From Actinomyces urinae (GTDB lineage Bacteria; Actinomycetota; Actinomycetes; Actinomycetales; Actinomycetaceae): a DNA stretch of 64,000 nucleotides. The notes beneath the pieces were generated by a model, which was given only the letters and a program-made list of their open reading frames with translations, did no database searches and was not told the DNA's origin. Below are positions 37,338 to 45,671 of this stretch, piece by piece. A program made the position numbers and the translations under genes. How positions within the stretch are numbered: position 1 is the stretch's first letter; the number at the start of each line of letters is the position of its first letter. Where the stretch lies: NCBI RefSeq assembly GCF_900119695.1, contig NZ_LT632547.1, forward strand, positions 558,001 to 622,000. The letters are read 5' to 3'.

Positions 37338-39803
37338 GTGTCCTTGGCCGACGTTAAACCACGAGAGGGCGCATCGGGCCCCTCCCGTCGTTCATTTTTG
37401 AAATGGAGCGCCGTCGCAGGAACCGCGACCGCGCTAGCCTCATCCCCCGCAGTGTTCTCCGGCAAGCCGGGCATTGGTGAAGTAAACCAAGCGTTTGCCG
37501 TTGAAGGCCACCCGGAAGCAGAAAAGACAGTTTGGAACGCCTGCGTTATCAACTGCGGTTCCAGGTGCCCACTTCGACTACAGGTTAAAGATGGACAGGT
37601 TGTTCGCGTGCTTCCCGATAACACGGGTGACGACGGCCTATTTACCCGTCAGATCCGCGCGTGTGTACGCGGCCGCTCAATGCGTCAGCGCATTCACAAC
37701 CCCGACCGCATTAAGGTTCCTCTAAAGCGTAAAGAAGGCACCAAACGTGGTGCAGGAGAATGGGAAGAGATTTCCTGGGATGAGGCTTTCGACCTAGTTG
37801 CTGAGCGCTTGAAGTACACGTACGACACGTACGGTCCGCAGGCGGTTTACCGCAACTACGGTTCGGGTACTTGGAACGCCCACATTGCAACCAGTGCGGG
37901 ATGGCAGAAGCTATTCAACCTCATGGGCGGGTACCTCGGTTACTACGGTAACTATTCCTACGCTCAGATTGGCACGATCACCAAGTACTTCTACGGCTCC
38001 CCCGACGAGCAGATTTCAAACTCGTTCGAGGACGCCGCACTGCACTCCGACCTCCTCGTCCTTTGGGGTAACAACCCGATGGAAACACGCATGTCGGGCG
38101 GTGGTCTCACGTTCACCTCACTGTGGGCGAAGAAGCACGGCAAGTGCAAGATCATCGTGATTGACCCCCGCTACTCCGATTCCGCTCAGCTACTGGCCGA
38201 TCAGTGGGTGCCGATTCGCCCCGGAACTGATGCCGCTCTTGTGGCCGGTCTGGTTCACGTGATGCTCGAAGAAAACCTGCACGACCAGGAATTTTTGGAC
38301 AAGTACACGATTGGCTTCGACGAGGATCACATGCCGGAAGGGGCTCCAAAGAACGCCTCTTACCGCTCCTACATTGAAGGCAAGGGCGAAGACGGCGTTG
38401 AGAAGACCCCCGAGTGGGCTTCTAAGATCACCGGCATCCCCGCGCACACCATCCGCCAACTCGCCCGCGAGATTGCAGGTGCGAAGGCCTGCAACATCTC
38501 CCAGGGTTGGGGACCGCAACGCCATGCCAATGGCGAGAACCAGGCAACCTCGATCTACCTACTCGCTTGCGTGACCGGTAACGTCGGCATTGCAGGCGGC
38601 GGCACGGGTGGACGTGAAGGCTACTACTGGCCAATTACCAAGTGGCTCGACAATGGCGAGAACCCCTGCAAGGCGCAGATCTCTTGCTTCGGATGGACCG
38701 AGGCAATCGATCGCGGTGAAGAAATGACCGCAACCCGTGACGGTGTGCGCGGCGTAGACAAGCTAGACACCGGCATTAAGTTCCTGCTAAACTACGGGAC
38801 CAACATGCCGGGCTCGCAGCACGCGGACCTCAACCGCACGCGCGAACTTTTGCAAGACGAAACCAAGTGTGAATTCATCCTCGCCATCGACAACCAAATG
38901 ACGCGAAGCGCAGAGCTTGCCGACTTGGTCCTACCCGACACCACAACAGCAGAACGCCATGACCTCGTGCCCTCCGAATACACGGGCGACATGGCCTACC
39001 TGCTCATCGTGGACAAGGCTATCGATCCGCTATACAACTCGATGCCCGCATACGAAATGGTGCGCGAGGTTGCAAAGCGACTCGGATTCGAAAAAGAGTT
39101 CGAGGACGACCTAGAAACCCTAGCCCGCAAGATGCAGGCCGAAACGGTTCGCGAGCACCCCGAGTTCCCGAGCTGGGACGAGCTACGCGAAATCGGCGTA
39201 TACCGCTACCAGAACCCCGAGGGCACAACGATTGCGCTAAAGGACTTCCGTGAGGATCCCGAAGCCAACCCGCTTGAGACACCATCGGGCAAGATCGAGA
39301 TTTACTCGACACAGCTGGCAGAAATGGCAAAGACGTGGGAGTTCCCCGATGCCAAGCCGGGCGACGAAATTTCGCCAATCCCGAAGCACCTTGCAACTTG
39401 GGAAGGTGCGGAAGATGCACGCACAAACAAGGAATATCCTCTGCAGTGCATTGGTCACCATTACAAGCAGCGCACGCACTCCACTTACGGCAACCTGTCG
39501 TGGCTTAATGAAGCGCACCCCCAGATGGTGTGGATCAACACCATCGATGCCAAGGAGCGCGGCATCGAAAACGGTGACCAGGTATTAATCCGTAACGATC
39601 GTGGACGGGTTCGCATTCAAGCACGAGTTACCAGCCGTATCGCTCCCGGAGTTATTTCCCTTCCTCAGGGCGCGTGGAGCCGATTCGATAAGGACGGCGT
39701 GGACGCCGGTGGCGCAGTCAACACGTTGACTAGCTGGCACCCAACGCCGGTCTCTAAAGGCAACGGCCAACACACTGCCCTCGTTCAGGTAGAGAAGGCT
39801 TAG
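37338..39803 (+). CDS. dmsA: DMSO reductase-type molybdopterin oxidoreductase, catalytic subunit
   Basis: The 821-residue product opens with a Tat signal (RRSFLKWS at 17-24, then an Ala-rich hydrophobic stretch), so it is exported folded. It has the [4Fe-4S] Cys at 69, 73, 77 and 109 (ACVINCGSRCP, RACVRG). The region GYYGNYSYAQI places Ser207 where DmsA has its Mo-ligand Ser. Bis-MGD-binding segments such as WGNNPMETR, then DPRYSDSA and LADLVLPDTTTAERHD follow. The strongest likeness I recall is to DmsA, so DMSO, amine N-oxide or a related S/N-oxide is the likely substrate; exact specificity cannot be read. GAGGAGG precedes the GTG. dmsB follows after 10 bases. Confidence 0.92.
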   Translation: MSLADVKPREGASGPSRRSFLKWSAVAGTATALASSPAVFSGKPGIGEVNQAFAVEGHPEAEKTVWNACVINCGSRCPLRLQVKDGQVVRVLPDNTGDDGLFTRQIRACVRGRSMRQRIHNPDRIKVPLKRKEGTKRGAGEWEEISWDEAFDLVAERLKYTYDTYGPQAVYRNYGSGTWNAHIATSAGWQKLFNLMGGYLGYYGNYSYAQIGTITKYFYGSPDEQISNSFEDAALHSDLLVLWGNNPMETRMSGGGLTFTSLWAKKHGKCKIIVIDPRYSDSAQLLADQWVPIRPGTDAALVAGLVHVMLEENLHDQEFLDKYTIGFDEDHMPEGAPKNASYRSYIEGKGEDGVEKTPEWASKITGIPAHTIRQLAREIAGAKACNISQGWGPQRHANGENQATSIYLLACVTGNVGIAGGGTGGREGYYWPITKWLDNGENPCKAQISCFGWTEAIDRGEEMTATRDGVRGVDKLDTGIKFLLNYGTNMPGSQHADLNRTRELLQDETKCEFILAIDNQMTRSAELADLVLPDTTTAERHDLVPSEYTGDMAYLLIVDKAIDPLYNSMPAYEMVREVAKRLGFEKEFEDDLETLARKMQAETVREHPEFPSWDELREIGVYRYQNPEGTTIALKDFREDPEANPLETPSGKIEIYSTQLAEMAKTWEFPDAKPGDEISPIPKHLATWEGAEDARTNKEYPLQCIGHHYKQRTHSTYGNLSWLNEAHPQMVWINTIDAKERGIENGDQVLIRNDRGRVRIQARVTSRIAPGVISLPQGAWSRFDKDGVDAGGAVNTLTSWHPTPVSKGNGQHTALVQVEKA

Positions 39804-39813
39804 GAGGTTTATT

Positions 39814-40431
39814 GTGGCTGCAAAACTTGGTTTTTACTTTGATCAAACCGCTTGCAACGGATGCAAGGCCTGCCAGATCGCTTGTAAGGACAAGCACGAC
39901 ACGCCCATTGGTGTGAACTGGAGGCGCGTAGTTGAGTACACGGGAGGCTCTTGGCAACAAGACGGTGACACGTTCACCCCGAACGTGTTCTCTTACTACA
40001 CTTCCATCTCTTGTAATCACTGCGAGAACCCGATTTGTGTGCAGGTATGTCCCACCACCGCAATGAGCCAGGACGAAGACGGCGTTGTTACCGTTGATCC
40101 GGGTAAGTGTGTTGGTTGCCGTTACTGCGAATGGGCCTGCCCTTACTCGGCCCCGCAGTTCAACGCGGATCTGGGTTACATGACTAAATGTGACCTCTGC
40201 TCGGACTACCGTGCTACGGGACAAAACCCCGCGTGTGTAGATGCCTGCCCCTCCCGTGCATTGGACTGGGGGCCGATAGATGAGCTACGCGAAAAGTACG
40301 GCGACATCCAAGCCGTGGCACCGCTACCAGATCCATCTATTACCAACCCGAACCTAGTAGTTACACCCCACCGCGACGCTCAACCGTGGAACAACCCCTC
40401 CGGTGAGATCGCTAACCGAGAAGAGGTCTAG
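39814..40431 (+). CDS. dmsB: DMSO reductase-type iron-sulfur electron-transfer subunit
   Basis: The 205-residue subunit carries four Cys groups for four cubane clusters: CNGCKACQIAC, CNHCENPICVQVC, CVGCRYCEWAC, and CDLC...CVDAC. All 16 Cys are present. It moves electrons from the membrane subunit to DmsA on the outer side of the membrane. It has no signal of its own and should be co-exported with DmsA. GAGG lies before the GTG; spacing to dmsA is 10 bases and to dmsC 3 bases. Confidence 0.95.
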   Translation: MAAKLGFYFDQTACNGCKACQIACKDKHDTPIGVNWRRVVEYTGGSWQQDGDTFTPNVFSYYTSISCNHCENPICVQVCPTTAMSQDEDGVVTVDPGKCVGCRYCEWACPYSAPQFNADLGYMTKCDLCSDYRATGQNPACVDACPSRALDWGPIDELREKYGDIQAVAPLPDPSITNPNLVVTPHRDAQPWNNPSGEIANREEV

Positions 40432-40434
40432 AAA

Positions 40435-41409
40435 GTGAACGTTCATGAATGGCCATTAACAGCTTTCACCATTCTTGCGCAAATGGCGGTAGGAGCTTTT
40501 GTCACGCTAGGCCTAGTAAACCTATTCGCGCAGACCAAGTACTCCAGTAAGACTGTAGATCGTTTGGCCAAGCCTGCCCTCTACGCAATCGGACCGGTCA
40601 TGGTGCTAGCATTGCTTGCTTCCATGTTCCACCTTGGCAATCCCCTGAATGCGCCCAACGCGATCCGTCACGTCGCCACTTCGTGGCTGGCACGTGAAAT
40701 CCTGTTTGGCGCTGGCTTTGCCGTACTTGGATTCATCTTTGCAGCTGCCACCTGGTTTGGCTGGTTCAACGCAAAAATCCGTAACGCACTAGCTATCTTC
40801 ACCGCCATCTGGGGCCTGGGGTTCATCTGGGTAATGGCCCACGTGTACATGCTTCCAACCGTTCCTGCATGGAACCATTGGACCACCCCCGCCACCTTCT
40901 ACATCAGCGCGGCCCTAACCGGTAGTCTTGCAATCGCCCTGGCTTTCAGTGCCTGGCCGATTGTCTCAACAAAATGGCCCAAACTGGACCACGCTCTAAC
41001 CGGGGCTAACAAGAGCTCGAACGATCCGGCGCAGGCACGCGCAGATATTCAAACTGAACGCGAAACCATCAGCCTGACCAACCAGGCAACCAAATGGATC
41101 GCAATTACCACTATCGCGATGCTCGCACTCCAACTAGTGGTTGGCACCTACGCCGCCGCGAAACCGGCCGGGCCCAACCCCGCCGAAGTTGATCCATCGC
41201 CAACCTGGTACGCCATTCGCCTAGTCCTGCTTATCATCGGCGCGGGCATCATTGGCCTCTACCTGACCCTAACCACCCACAAGAACCTCGAGGGTAGCCA
41301 GCACAAGTCACTGCTAGCCCTCACCCTCACCAGCTTTGCCCTCGTAACCATCAGCGAGATCATCGCCAGGTTCCTCTTCTACGGAGAGATGAACAGGATC
41401 GGAATATAA
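40435..41409 (+). CDS. dmsC: DMSO reductase-type membrane anchor subunit
   Basis: The 324-residue product has about eight membrane helices and starts MNVHEWPLTAFTILAQMAVGAF, the typical DmsC opening (HEWPL). A hydrophilic loop occupies about residues 180-215. DmsC anchors the complex and takes electrons from menaquinol. It completes dmsABC and is followed by a long hairpin terminator. Confidence 0.9.
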   Translation: MNVHEWPLTAFTILAQMAVGAFVTLGLVNLFAQTKYSSKTVDRLAKPALYAIGPVMVLALLASMFHLGNPLNAPNAIRHVATSWLAREILFGAGFAVLGFIFAAATWFGWFNAKIRNALAIFTAIWGLGFIWVMAHVYMLPTVPAWNHWTTPATFYISAALTGSLAIALAFSAWPIVSTKWPKLDHALTGANKSSNDPAQARADIQTERETISLTNQATKWIAITTIAMLALQLVVGTYAAAKPAGPNPAEVDPSPTWYAIRLVLLIIGAGIIGLYLTLTTHKNLEGSQHKSLLALTLTSFALVTISEIIARFLFYGEMNRIGI

Positions 41410-41429
41410 GCCGGTAAGGACATGCATTT

Positions 41430-41460
41430 GAGGGCCACAAACACTTCGTTTGTGGCCCTC
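41430..41460. terminator. Bidirectional hairpin terminator between dmsC and moaE
   Basis: A perfect 13-bp stem (GAGGGCCACAAAC/GTTTGTGGCCCTC) with a 5-base loop lies between the ends of two convergent genes. The flanking T-runs are short. Confidence 0.75.
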
Positions 41461-41475
41461 ACGCTATTATCTGCA

Positions 41476-41922
41476 TCAACTCGAACTTTGGATGTCAGCT
41501 ATGCCTGTCCACTCGTGGTTACCATCTGGAAAATTCTGTTTCTTCCAAACCGGAACGCGAGCCTTAATCTCATCCACAAAATCACTGGTGGCACTGAACG
41601 CCATTGACCGATGCGAGGCAGCAACGACAACAACCATCGCAGTCTCCCCCACTCGAACATGCCCAACGCGGTGAACCGCGGAAACAGCATGTACTCCCTC
41701 GCGGCCAGCAATCTCCTCAGCAATCTCACGCAAAATCTCTTGTGCAATCTCATGCGAGGAATACTCGATTGACTCCACGTCCCTGCCCTGGTCATGGTTA
41801 CGAACCACACCGTTGAACGTGATAACTGCGCCTGCCTTGTCATCCGTAGTGGCAGCTACGACCTCGGCCTCATTAAAAGGTTCCGGGCTAATCTCAACGC
41901 GAACAACGCGGCCACCGCTCAC
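41476..41922 (-). CDS. moaE: Molybdopterin synthase large subunit
   Basis: MoaE joins MoaD thiocarboxylate sulfur to cyclic pyranopterin monophosphate to form molybdopterin. The 148-residue product contains GAVITFNGVVRNHDQG with the conserved Arg, YSSHEIAQE, HRVGHVRVGE, AASHRSMAFSA and the active-site VPVWKKQNF-DG-HEW. It overlaps the DUF6457 gene by 4 bases. It is encoded on the minus strand, against its neighbours in the island. Confidence 0.95.
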   Translation of the reverse strand: MSGGRVVRVEISPEPFNEAEVVAATTDDKAGAVITFNGVVRNHDQGRDVESIEYSSHEIAQEILREIAEEIAGREGVHAVSAVHRVGHVRVGETAMVVVVAASHRSMAFSATSDFVDEIKARVPVWKKQNFPDGNHEWTGIADIQSSS

Positions 41923-42218
41923 TTAGATTCCTCCACGAAATTTTCCTCAATATCAGCAATCAAAGAAGCGATTTTAGCGCGTGCCGTTGCCACCGTGGCT
42001 TCATTGTCACCGCCAGCCTGACCGGCAGCTAAACCAACCAAGAAAGCGGTGAGCGGGGTGCCCGGACGCGAGGTGTTATGCGCAGTCATCTGCGCGAGCT
42101 TCAACAAATCGACTTCTAGATCCAGAACGACATCCTTATCCACCTCGATTGTTTGCGCGGCGCGCGTGAGCCACTCACGCATGCGTTCCATTTTCTGTGG
42201 ATCGTCTCTGCGCCCCAT
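41919..42218 (-). CDS. DUF6457-type small protein linked to molybdopterin genes
   Basis: The 99-residue helical product contains DLLKLAQMTAHNTSRPGTPLTAFLVGLAAGQAGG. This matches my recollection of actinobacterial DUF6457 proteins, which tend to be encoded beside molybdopterin-guanine dinucleotide genes. Here it is first of a two-gene minus unit with moaE, coupled by a GTGA overlap. The function is unknown; an accessory role in cofactor synthesis is inferred from position. Confidence 0.8.
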   Translation of the reverse strand: MGRRDDPQKMERMREWLTRAAQTIEVDKDVVLDLEVDLLKLAQMTAHNTSRPGTPLTAFLVGLAAGQAGGDNEATVATARAKIASLIADIEENFVEESK

Positions 42219-42384
42219 GTGACCTCCTAAATCTCAGTGCGCTAGATGCTCTTTCAATACTGCAACTATGCAATTCTAAGCCGCACGGAGGTCAACCGCT
42301 CACCGAGTACGACCAGCACCGGACATACAAGGTTAGATAAACTAACAGAACTAAACATTGCAACTAATGTGAGGATTGGCAGGC

Positions 42385-43032
42385 ATGACCGTTTCAGCTG
42401 TGGAACAGGCCGAACGCATCTCGGCAGCTGGCAAAGTACTATCTCAGCTGTATCTGAGTGCTCCCGCAGAGCAGCTACGCGAAGCGATGTATTCTGCTCA
42501 AATGCTGAACGACTGGCCCCTCACTGACTCAAACTCTATTCAAGGAGTGCGCACCCTTCTTAGCTCGCGCCCCGAAAGCGAAGAAGAAATCAAACGCGAC
42601 CACCTCTACCTGTTCGTTGGAGCCGGCCGAGCCCTCGCACAACCGTACGAATCGGTACGCACGTCTGAAGAGGGTCTCGTTTTTGAAGAAGAAACGTTTG
42701 CCGTGCGCGCCGCCTACGCGAAATTCGGGCTTCGCGCCCCCAACTTTAACCGCGAACCCGATGATCACATTGGCCTCGAAATCGCGTTTTTGAGCGACCT
42801 CGCGAGACGTGCTGCCGAGCAGCTAGAGACCGGCGAGGACGCGGAAGAAATTCGCACGGCAATGCGCGACTTCCTATTTGACCACCTCGATCGGTTTGCG
42901 GGAGGAGTTGTTGAGGACGTTCGCAAGCACGCAAAAACCGCCCTGTACAAGGCCGTTGCCGAGTTCACGCTCGGTTTCGTTGATAGCGTTCGCGCGTTCG
43001 TTGAAACAGCAGGCACAAATGCGGCCCAATAG
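42385..43032 (+). CDS. TorD/DmsD-family chaperone
   Basis: These cytoplasmic chaperones hold the molybdoenzyme subunit until the cofactor is inserted and screen its Tat signal. The 215-residue all-helical product has the family features HLYLFVGAGRALAQPYESV and the acidic PDDHIGLEIAFLSDLARRA. The ATG at 42385 follows GAGGA by 9 bases; a TTG three codons earlier is too close to it. The likely client is DmsA. It starts a plus-strand unit with the Fe-S protein and moaC. Confidence 0.9.
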   Translation: MTVSAVEQAERISAAGKVLSQLYLSAPAEQLREAMYSAQMLNDWPLTDSNSIQGVRTLLSSRPESEEEIKRDHLYLFVGAGRALAQPYESVRTSEEGLVFEEETFAVRAAYAKFGLRAPNFNREPDDHIGLEIAFLSDLARRAAEQLETGEDAEEIRTAMRDFLFDHLDRFAGGVVEDVRKHAKTALYKAVAEFTLGFVDSVRAFVETAGTNAAQ

Positions 43033-43071
43033 TCTTGCTAACACAGCAATATCGCGAACAGAGCTCCACTC

Positions 43072-43920
43072 ATGAATGCGAGTCTGCTTAGTTGGATCGG
43101 CGATGAGGAGCCCGTCATAACTCTCATCTGTGGCTCCGCTACCCGAACGTACAACAAATCCACTACGCCCCTTCGCGTTGAAGGATGCATTGCCGACACT
43201 CCGCTGGCCCTCGCCCCGCAGATTTTAGCTTGTGGGGCCGAAGCGCTCAGCGTTGATGTGGATGCTTGCGAGTGCGCGAACCACGAGCGGGCACGCGAAC
43301 GATTCGAGGTATGGCAGAACCTGCTCGGGCCAAGGATCAGCGAGTACCAGGGAAGACCCCCTCGATTCCGCCCCGCGAAGGAGGTCTTGACGAACTCTGC
43401 TCCAGTTTCACGGCGGGCACTGTTTGGGCTGAGTTCGGATAGTTCATTACCCGTGGATATTTCCGGCAACGAGAGTGCGCAACTGAGCGCCGCCCTCGTA
43501 AGCCTGGGAATAGAGCCTGAAATAGCTGACGAGTTTGCAGCTCCCCCAAGCGCGCCACGCCTGATAATCAGTAGTTGCACTGCCTGCGGCGTGTGCGTAT
43601 CCGCGTGTCCAACCCACGCCCTCGCCCTCGAAAATACAAATGAAAAAGGTAGCTCCACCGCTGTTTTGATACACGATCGCACGATCTGTGAAGGTACTGC
43701 GAGGTGTATCGAACTATGCCCCGAAGGTGCGATAAGCCGCGGAGACTCTCTTTCCCTGGCTGAAATGAAACGCGTGGAAGTTGCGCGCGTGCAAACCGCG
43801 AAGTGTCGCAAATGCCAATCGCTATTCGAAGATGACGGTGAAGACCTGTGCCCCACATGCAGGCACGTTGAGCAAGATCCATTTGGGTCCTGGCTGCCGC
43901 CCGGCTTTGAAAGAAAGTAG
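43072..43920 (+). CDS. Composite Fe-S/zinc-ribbon protein of the molybdenum island
   Basis: The 282-residue product has three parts. Residues 1-100 hold an alpha/beta region with Cys at 20, 39, 54, 66 and 68 (VEGCIADTP, ILACGAEAL, DACECANHE), faintly like the hydrogenase delta/MvhD fold. Residues 165-220 are ferredoxin-like: a full CTACGVCVSAC group at 169-179, and a second group C206/C212/C216 that lacks one of the usual four Cys. Residues 245-263 form a zinc-ribbon-like CxxC/CxxC pair. It lies between the TorD gene and moaC, so a role in electron delivery to, or maturation of, the reductase is likely. I do not know a named family. Confidence 0.75.
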   Translation: MNASLLSWIGDEEPVITLICGSATRTYNKSTTPLRVEGCIADTPLALAPQILACGAEALSVDVDACECANHERARERFEVWQNLLGPRISEYQGRPPRFRPAKEVLTNSAPVSRRALFGLSSDSSLPVDISGNESAQLSAALVSLGIEPEIADEFAAPPSAPRLIISSCTACGVCVSACPTHALALENTNEKGSSTAVLIHDRTICEGTARCIELCPEGAISRGDSLSLAEMKRVEVARVQTAKCRKCQSLFEDDGEDLCPTCRHVEQDPFGSWLPPGFERK

Positions 43921-43927
43921 AAACGAA

Positions 43928-44398
43928 ATGAAGTTCACTCACCTTAACAATGCGGGCGAGGCCTACATGGTTGATGTCACCGCAAAAGTGCCTACCGTTC
44001 GCGAGGCAACCGCGGTTGGTAAAGTCACCGCATCCGAGACAGTAATGCAGGCACTACGCGACGGCACCGTGCCCAAGGGAGACGTGCTGGCAGTTGCGCG
44101 TATTGCCGGCATTTCGGCAGCTAAACGCGTCCCCGAACTGTTGCCATTGGCCCACACCATTGGCGTTCATGGCGCAGCGGTTGAGCTGGATCTGCAAGAC
44201 GATCACGTTGCGATCAAAGCCACCGTTCGCACCGCGGACCGCACCGGGGTAGAGATGGAGGCCCTCACGGCCGTCACCGTTGCCGCCCTCGCAATTATCG
44301 ACATGGTGAAAGGTGTGGATCGCTCCGCCGCCATTGAAGAGTGCAAGATCATCGCGAAATCCGGGGGCCGATCCGGCAACTGGGTGCGCGATGAATAG
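43928..44398 (+). CDS. moaC: Cyclic pyranopterin monophosphate synthase
   Basis: MoaC turns the MoaA product into cyclic pyranopterin monophosphate. The 156-residue product contains MVDVTAKVPTVREA, GDVLAVARIAGI, KRVPELLPLAHTI (LCHP-like site), TGVEMEALTAVTVAALAIIDMVKG and a C-terminal KSGGRSG. The ATG at 43928, 7 bases after the preceding stop, gives the family N-terminus (MKFTHLNNAGEAYMVDV). No mobB-like extension is fused. Confidence 0.95.
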   Translation: MKFTHLNNAGEAYMVDVTAKVPTVREATAVGKVTASETVMQALRDGTVPKGDVLAVARIAGISAAKRVPELLPLAHTIGVHGAAVELDLQDDHVAIKATVRTADRTGVEMEALTAVTVAALAIIDMVKGVDRSAAIEECKIIAKSGGRSGNWVRDE

Positions 44399-44401
44399 CG
44401 G

Positions 44402-44881
44402 TTAGTGGTCACCCCCATCCACTTGAGCCAAGATGTGGGAGGCGACCGTCACCACGACCTCAGCCGCGTCGCGAACGCCACCGGTTGAGCCGGGCGCATT
44501 CACCACGAGTGCGCCCTCTTTTGTTAAACCAGCCAAGCCGCGCGTAATGAGGGCGTGGGGAGTGTGTTGCAATCCCTTAGACACGATCGCACTCATTAGA
44601 TGGGAAAGCTCACGCTTAATGAGTGGCGCCGTGGCCTCGGGGGTGAAATCGCGCGGCCCTACCCCGGTGCCGCCCGTGGTTAGCACGAGGCGAGCTCCGT
44701 CAGCTACGGCCTCACTAATCGAACGCTGGATGGCTTCTATCGAGTCAGGAATCACCACAGGCGCCCCCGCGCTAAATCCCGCCTCCCGCAGAATCTGCAC
44801 AGCAACGGGCCCAGAGCGGTCTTCATACACTCCTTGGGATGCCCGATCCGAAATGGTAATTACGCAAGCTTTCAGGTCCAC
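44402..44881 (-). CDS. mogA: Molybdopterin adenylyltransferase (MogA/MoaB family)
   Basis: The enzyme adenylates molybdopterin before molybdate insertion by MoeA. The 159-residue single-domain product has VITISDRASQGVYEDRSGP, LTTGGTGVGPRDFTPEAT (the MPT-binding TGGTG) and VNAPGSTGGVRDAAE. AAGGAGG lies 5 bases before the GTG at 44881. It points toward moaC and ends 3 bases from it. Confidence 0.93.
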   Translation of the reverse strand: MDLKACVITISDRASQGVYEDRSGPVAVQILREAGFSAGAPVVIPDSIEAIQRSISEAVADGARLVLTTGGTGVGPRDFTPEATAPLIKRELSHLMSAIVSKGLQHTPHALITRGLAGLTKEGALVVNAPGSTGGVRDAAEVVVTVASHILAQVDGGDH

Positions 44882-44940
44882 AGTGCCTCCTTGATGCGCT
44901 AGCGTTTTTCACGTCACTGGTTTTAGCTTACGGTTTACCT

Positions 44941-45663
44941 ATGGGTTCACGATACGAACGCAACATTCTAGTTAAAGACTTTGGCGCCCCAGGTCAAGCA
45001 GCCTTGCAAAATGCGCGCATTGGCGTGTTAGGGGCCGGAGGATTGGGCTCGCCCGTCCTCTACTATCTTGCAGCGGCGGGAGCCGGCTACTTGAAAGTGG
45101 TGGATTTTGACGCAGTTGAGGAATCCAACCTGCAGCGCCAAATCTTGCACGACACCGAGCGTATTGGGTGGCGTAAAGCTGAATCTGCGGCTAGAACGCT
45201 CCGCGCTCTCAATCCCGAAATCACTGTAGATACTGTCTGTGAACGTGTAGACGCAGACAACGCAGCACGTATTTTTGGTGACGTGGACGTGGTTGTCGAA
45301 GCCTCGGACAATATGGAAACAAAGTTCATGCTGGCCGATTACTGTGAAGCCTCCGGTCAGCCGTTGGTGTGGAGCAGCGCAGTGGGAATGCAGGCGATGG
45401 TAACCACGTTCGCTTCGCGCCCGCTTGCCGCGGATCCTAGCGAGAAAACGGCTACTTTGCGCGAGCTGTACCCGCAATTGCCAGATCCGCAGACCACCCC
45501 CACAGCTGCAACGCAGGGCGTGCTCGGCCCCCTCGTTGGAGTTGCCGGATCCCTAATGGCGATGGAAGTCATTAAGATTGTGTGTGGCATACCCGGGGTG
45601 CTGGTGCGCCGCCTCGCTCTTGTAGATGTGCGCGAAACCGGAGTTAGGCTCGTCGAGTTTTAG
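44941..45663 (+). CDS. moeB: MoeB/ThiF-type adenylyltransferase lacking the zinc cysteines
   Basis: MoeB adenylates the C-terminus of MoaD so that it can be sulfurated. The 240-residue product has VLGAGGLGSPVLYYLAAAG (nucleotide site), DAVEESNLQRQILH with the Arg/Gln pair, DNMETKFMLADYC, and GVLGPLVGVAGSLMAMEVIK. Neither of the two CxxC pairs that hold zinc in E. coli MoeB is present, and the Cys of the crossover loop (TCVEAG in E. coli) is Ala/Thr here (PTAATQGV). No rhodanese domain is attached. Its place before moeA supports a MoeB role despite these losses. Confidence 0.87.
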   Translation: MGSRYERNILVKDFGAPGQAALQNARIGVLGAGGLGSPVLYYLAAAGAGYLKVVDFDAVEESNLQRQILHDTERIGWRKAESAARTLRALNPEITVDTVCERVDADNAARIFGDVDVVVEASDNMETKFMLADYCEASGQPLVWSSAVGMQAMVTTFASRPLAADPSEKTATLRELYPQLPDPQTTPTAATQGVLGPLVGVAGSLMAMEVIKIVCGIPGVLVRRLALVDVRETGVRLVEF

Positions 45664-45671
45664 GAGAATCC

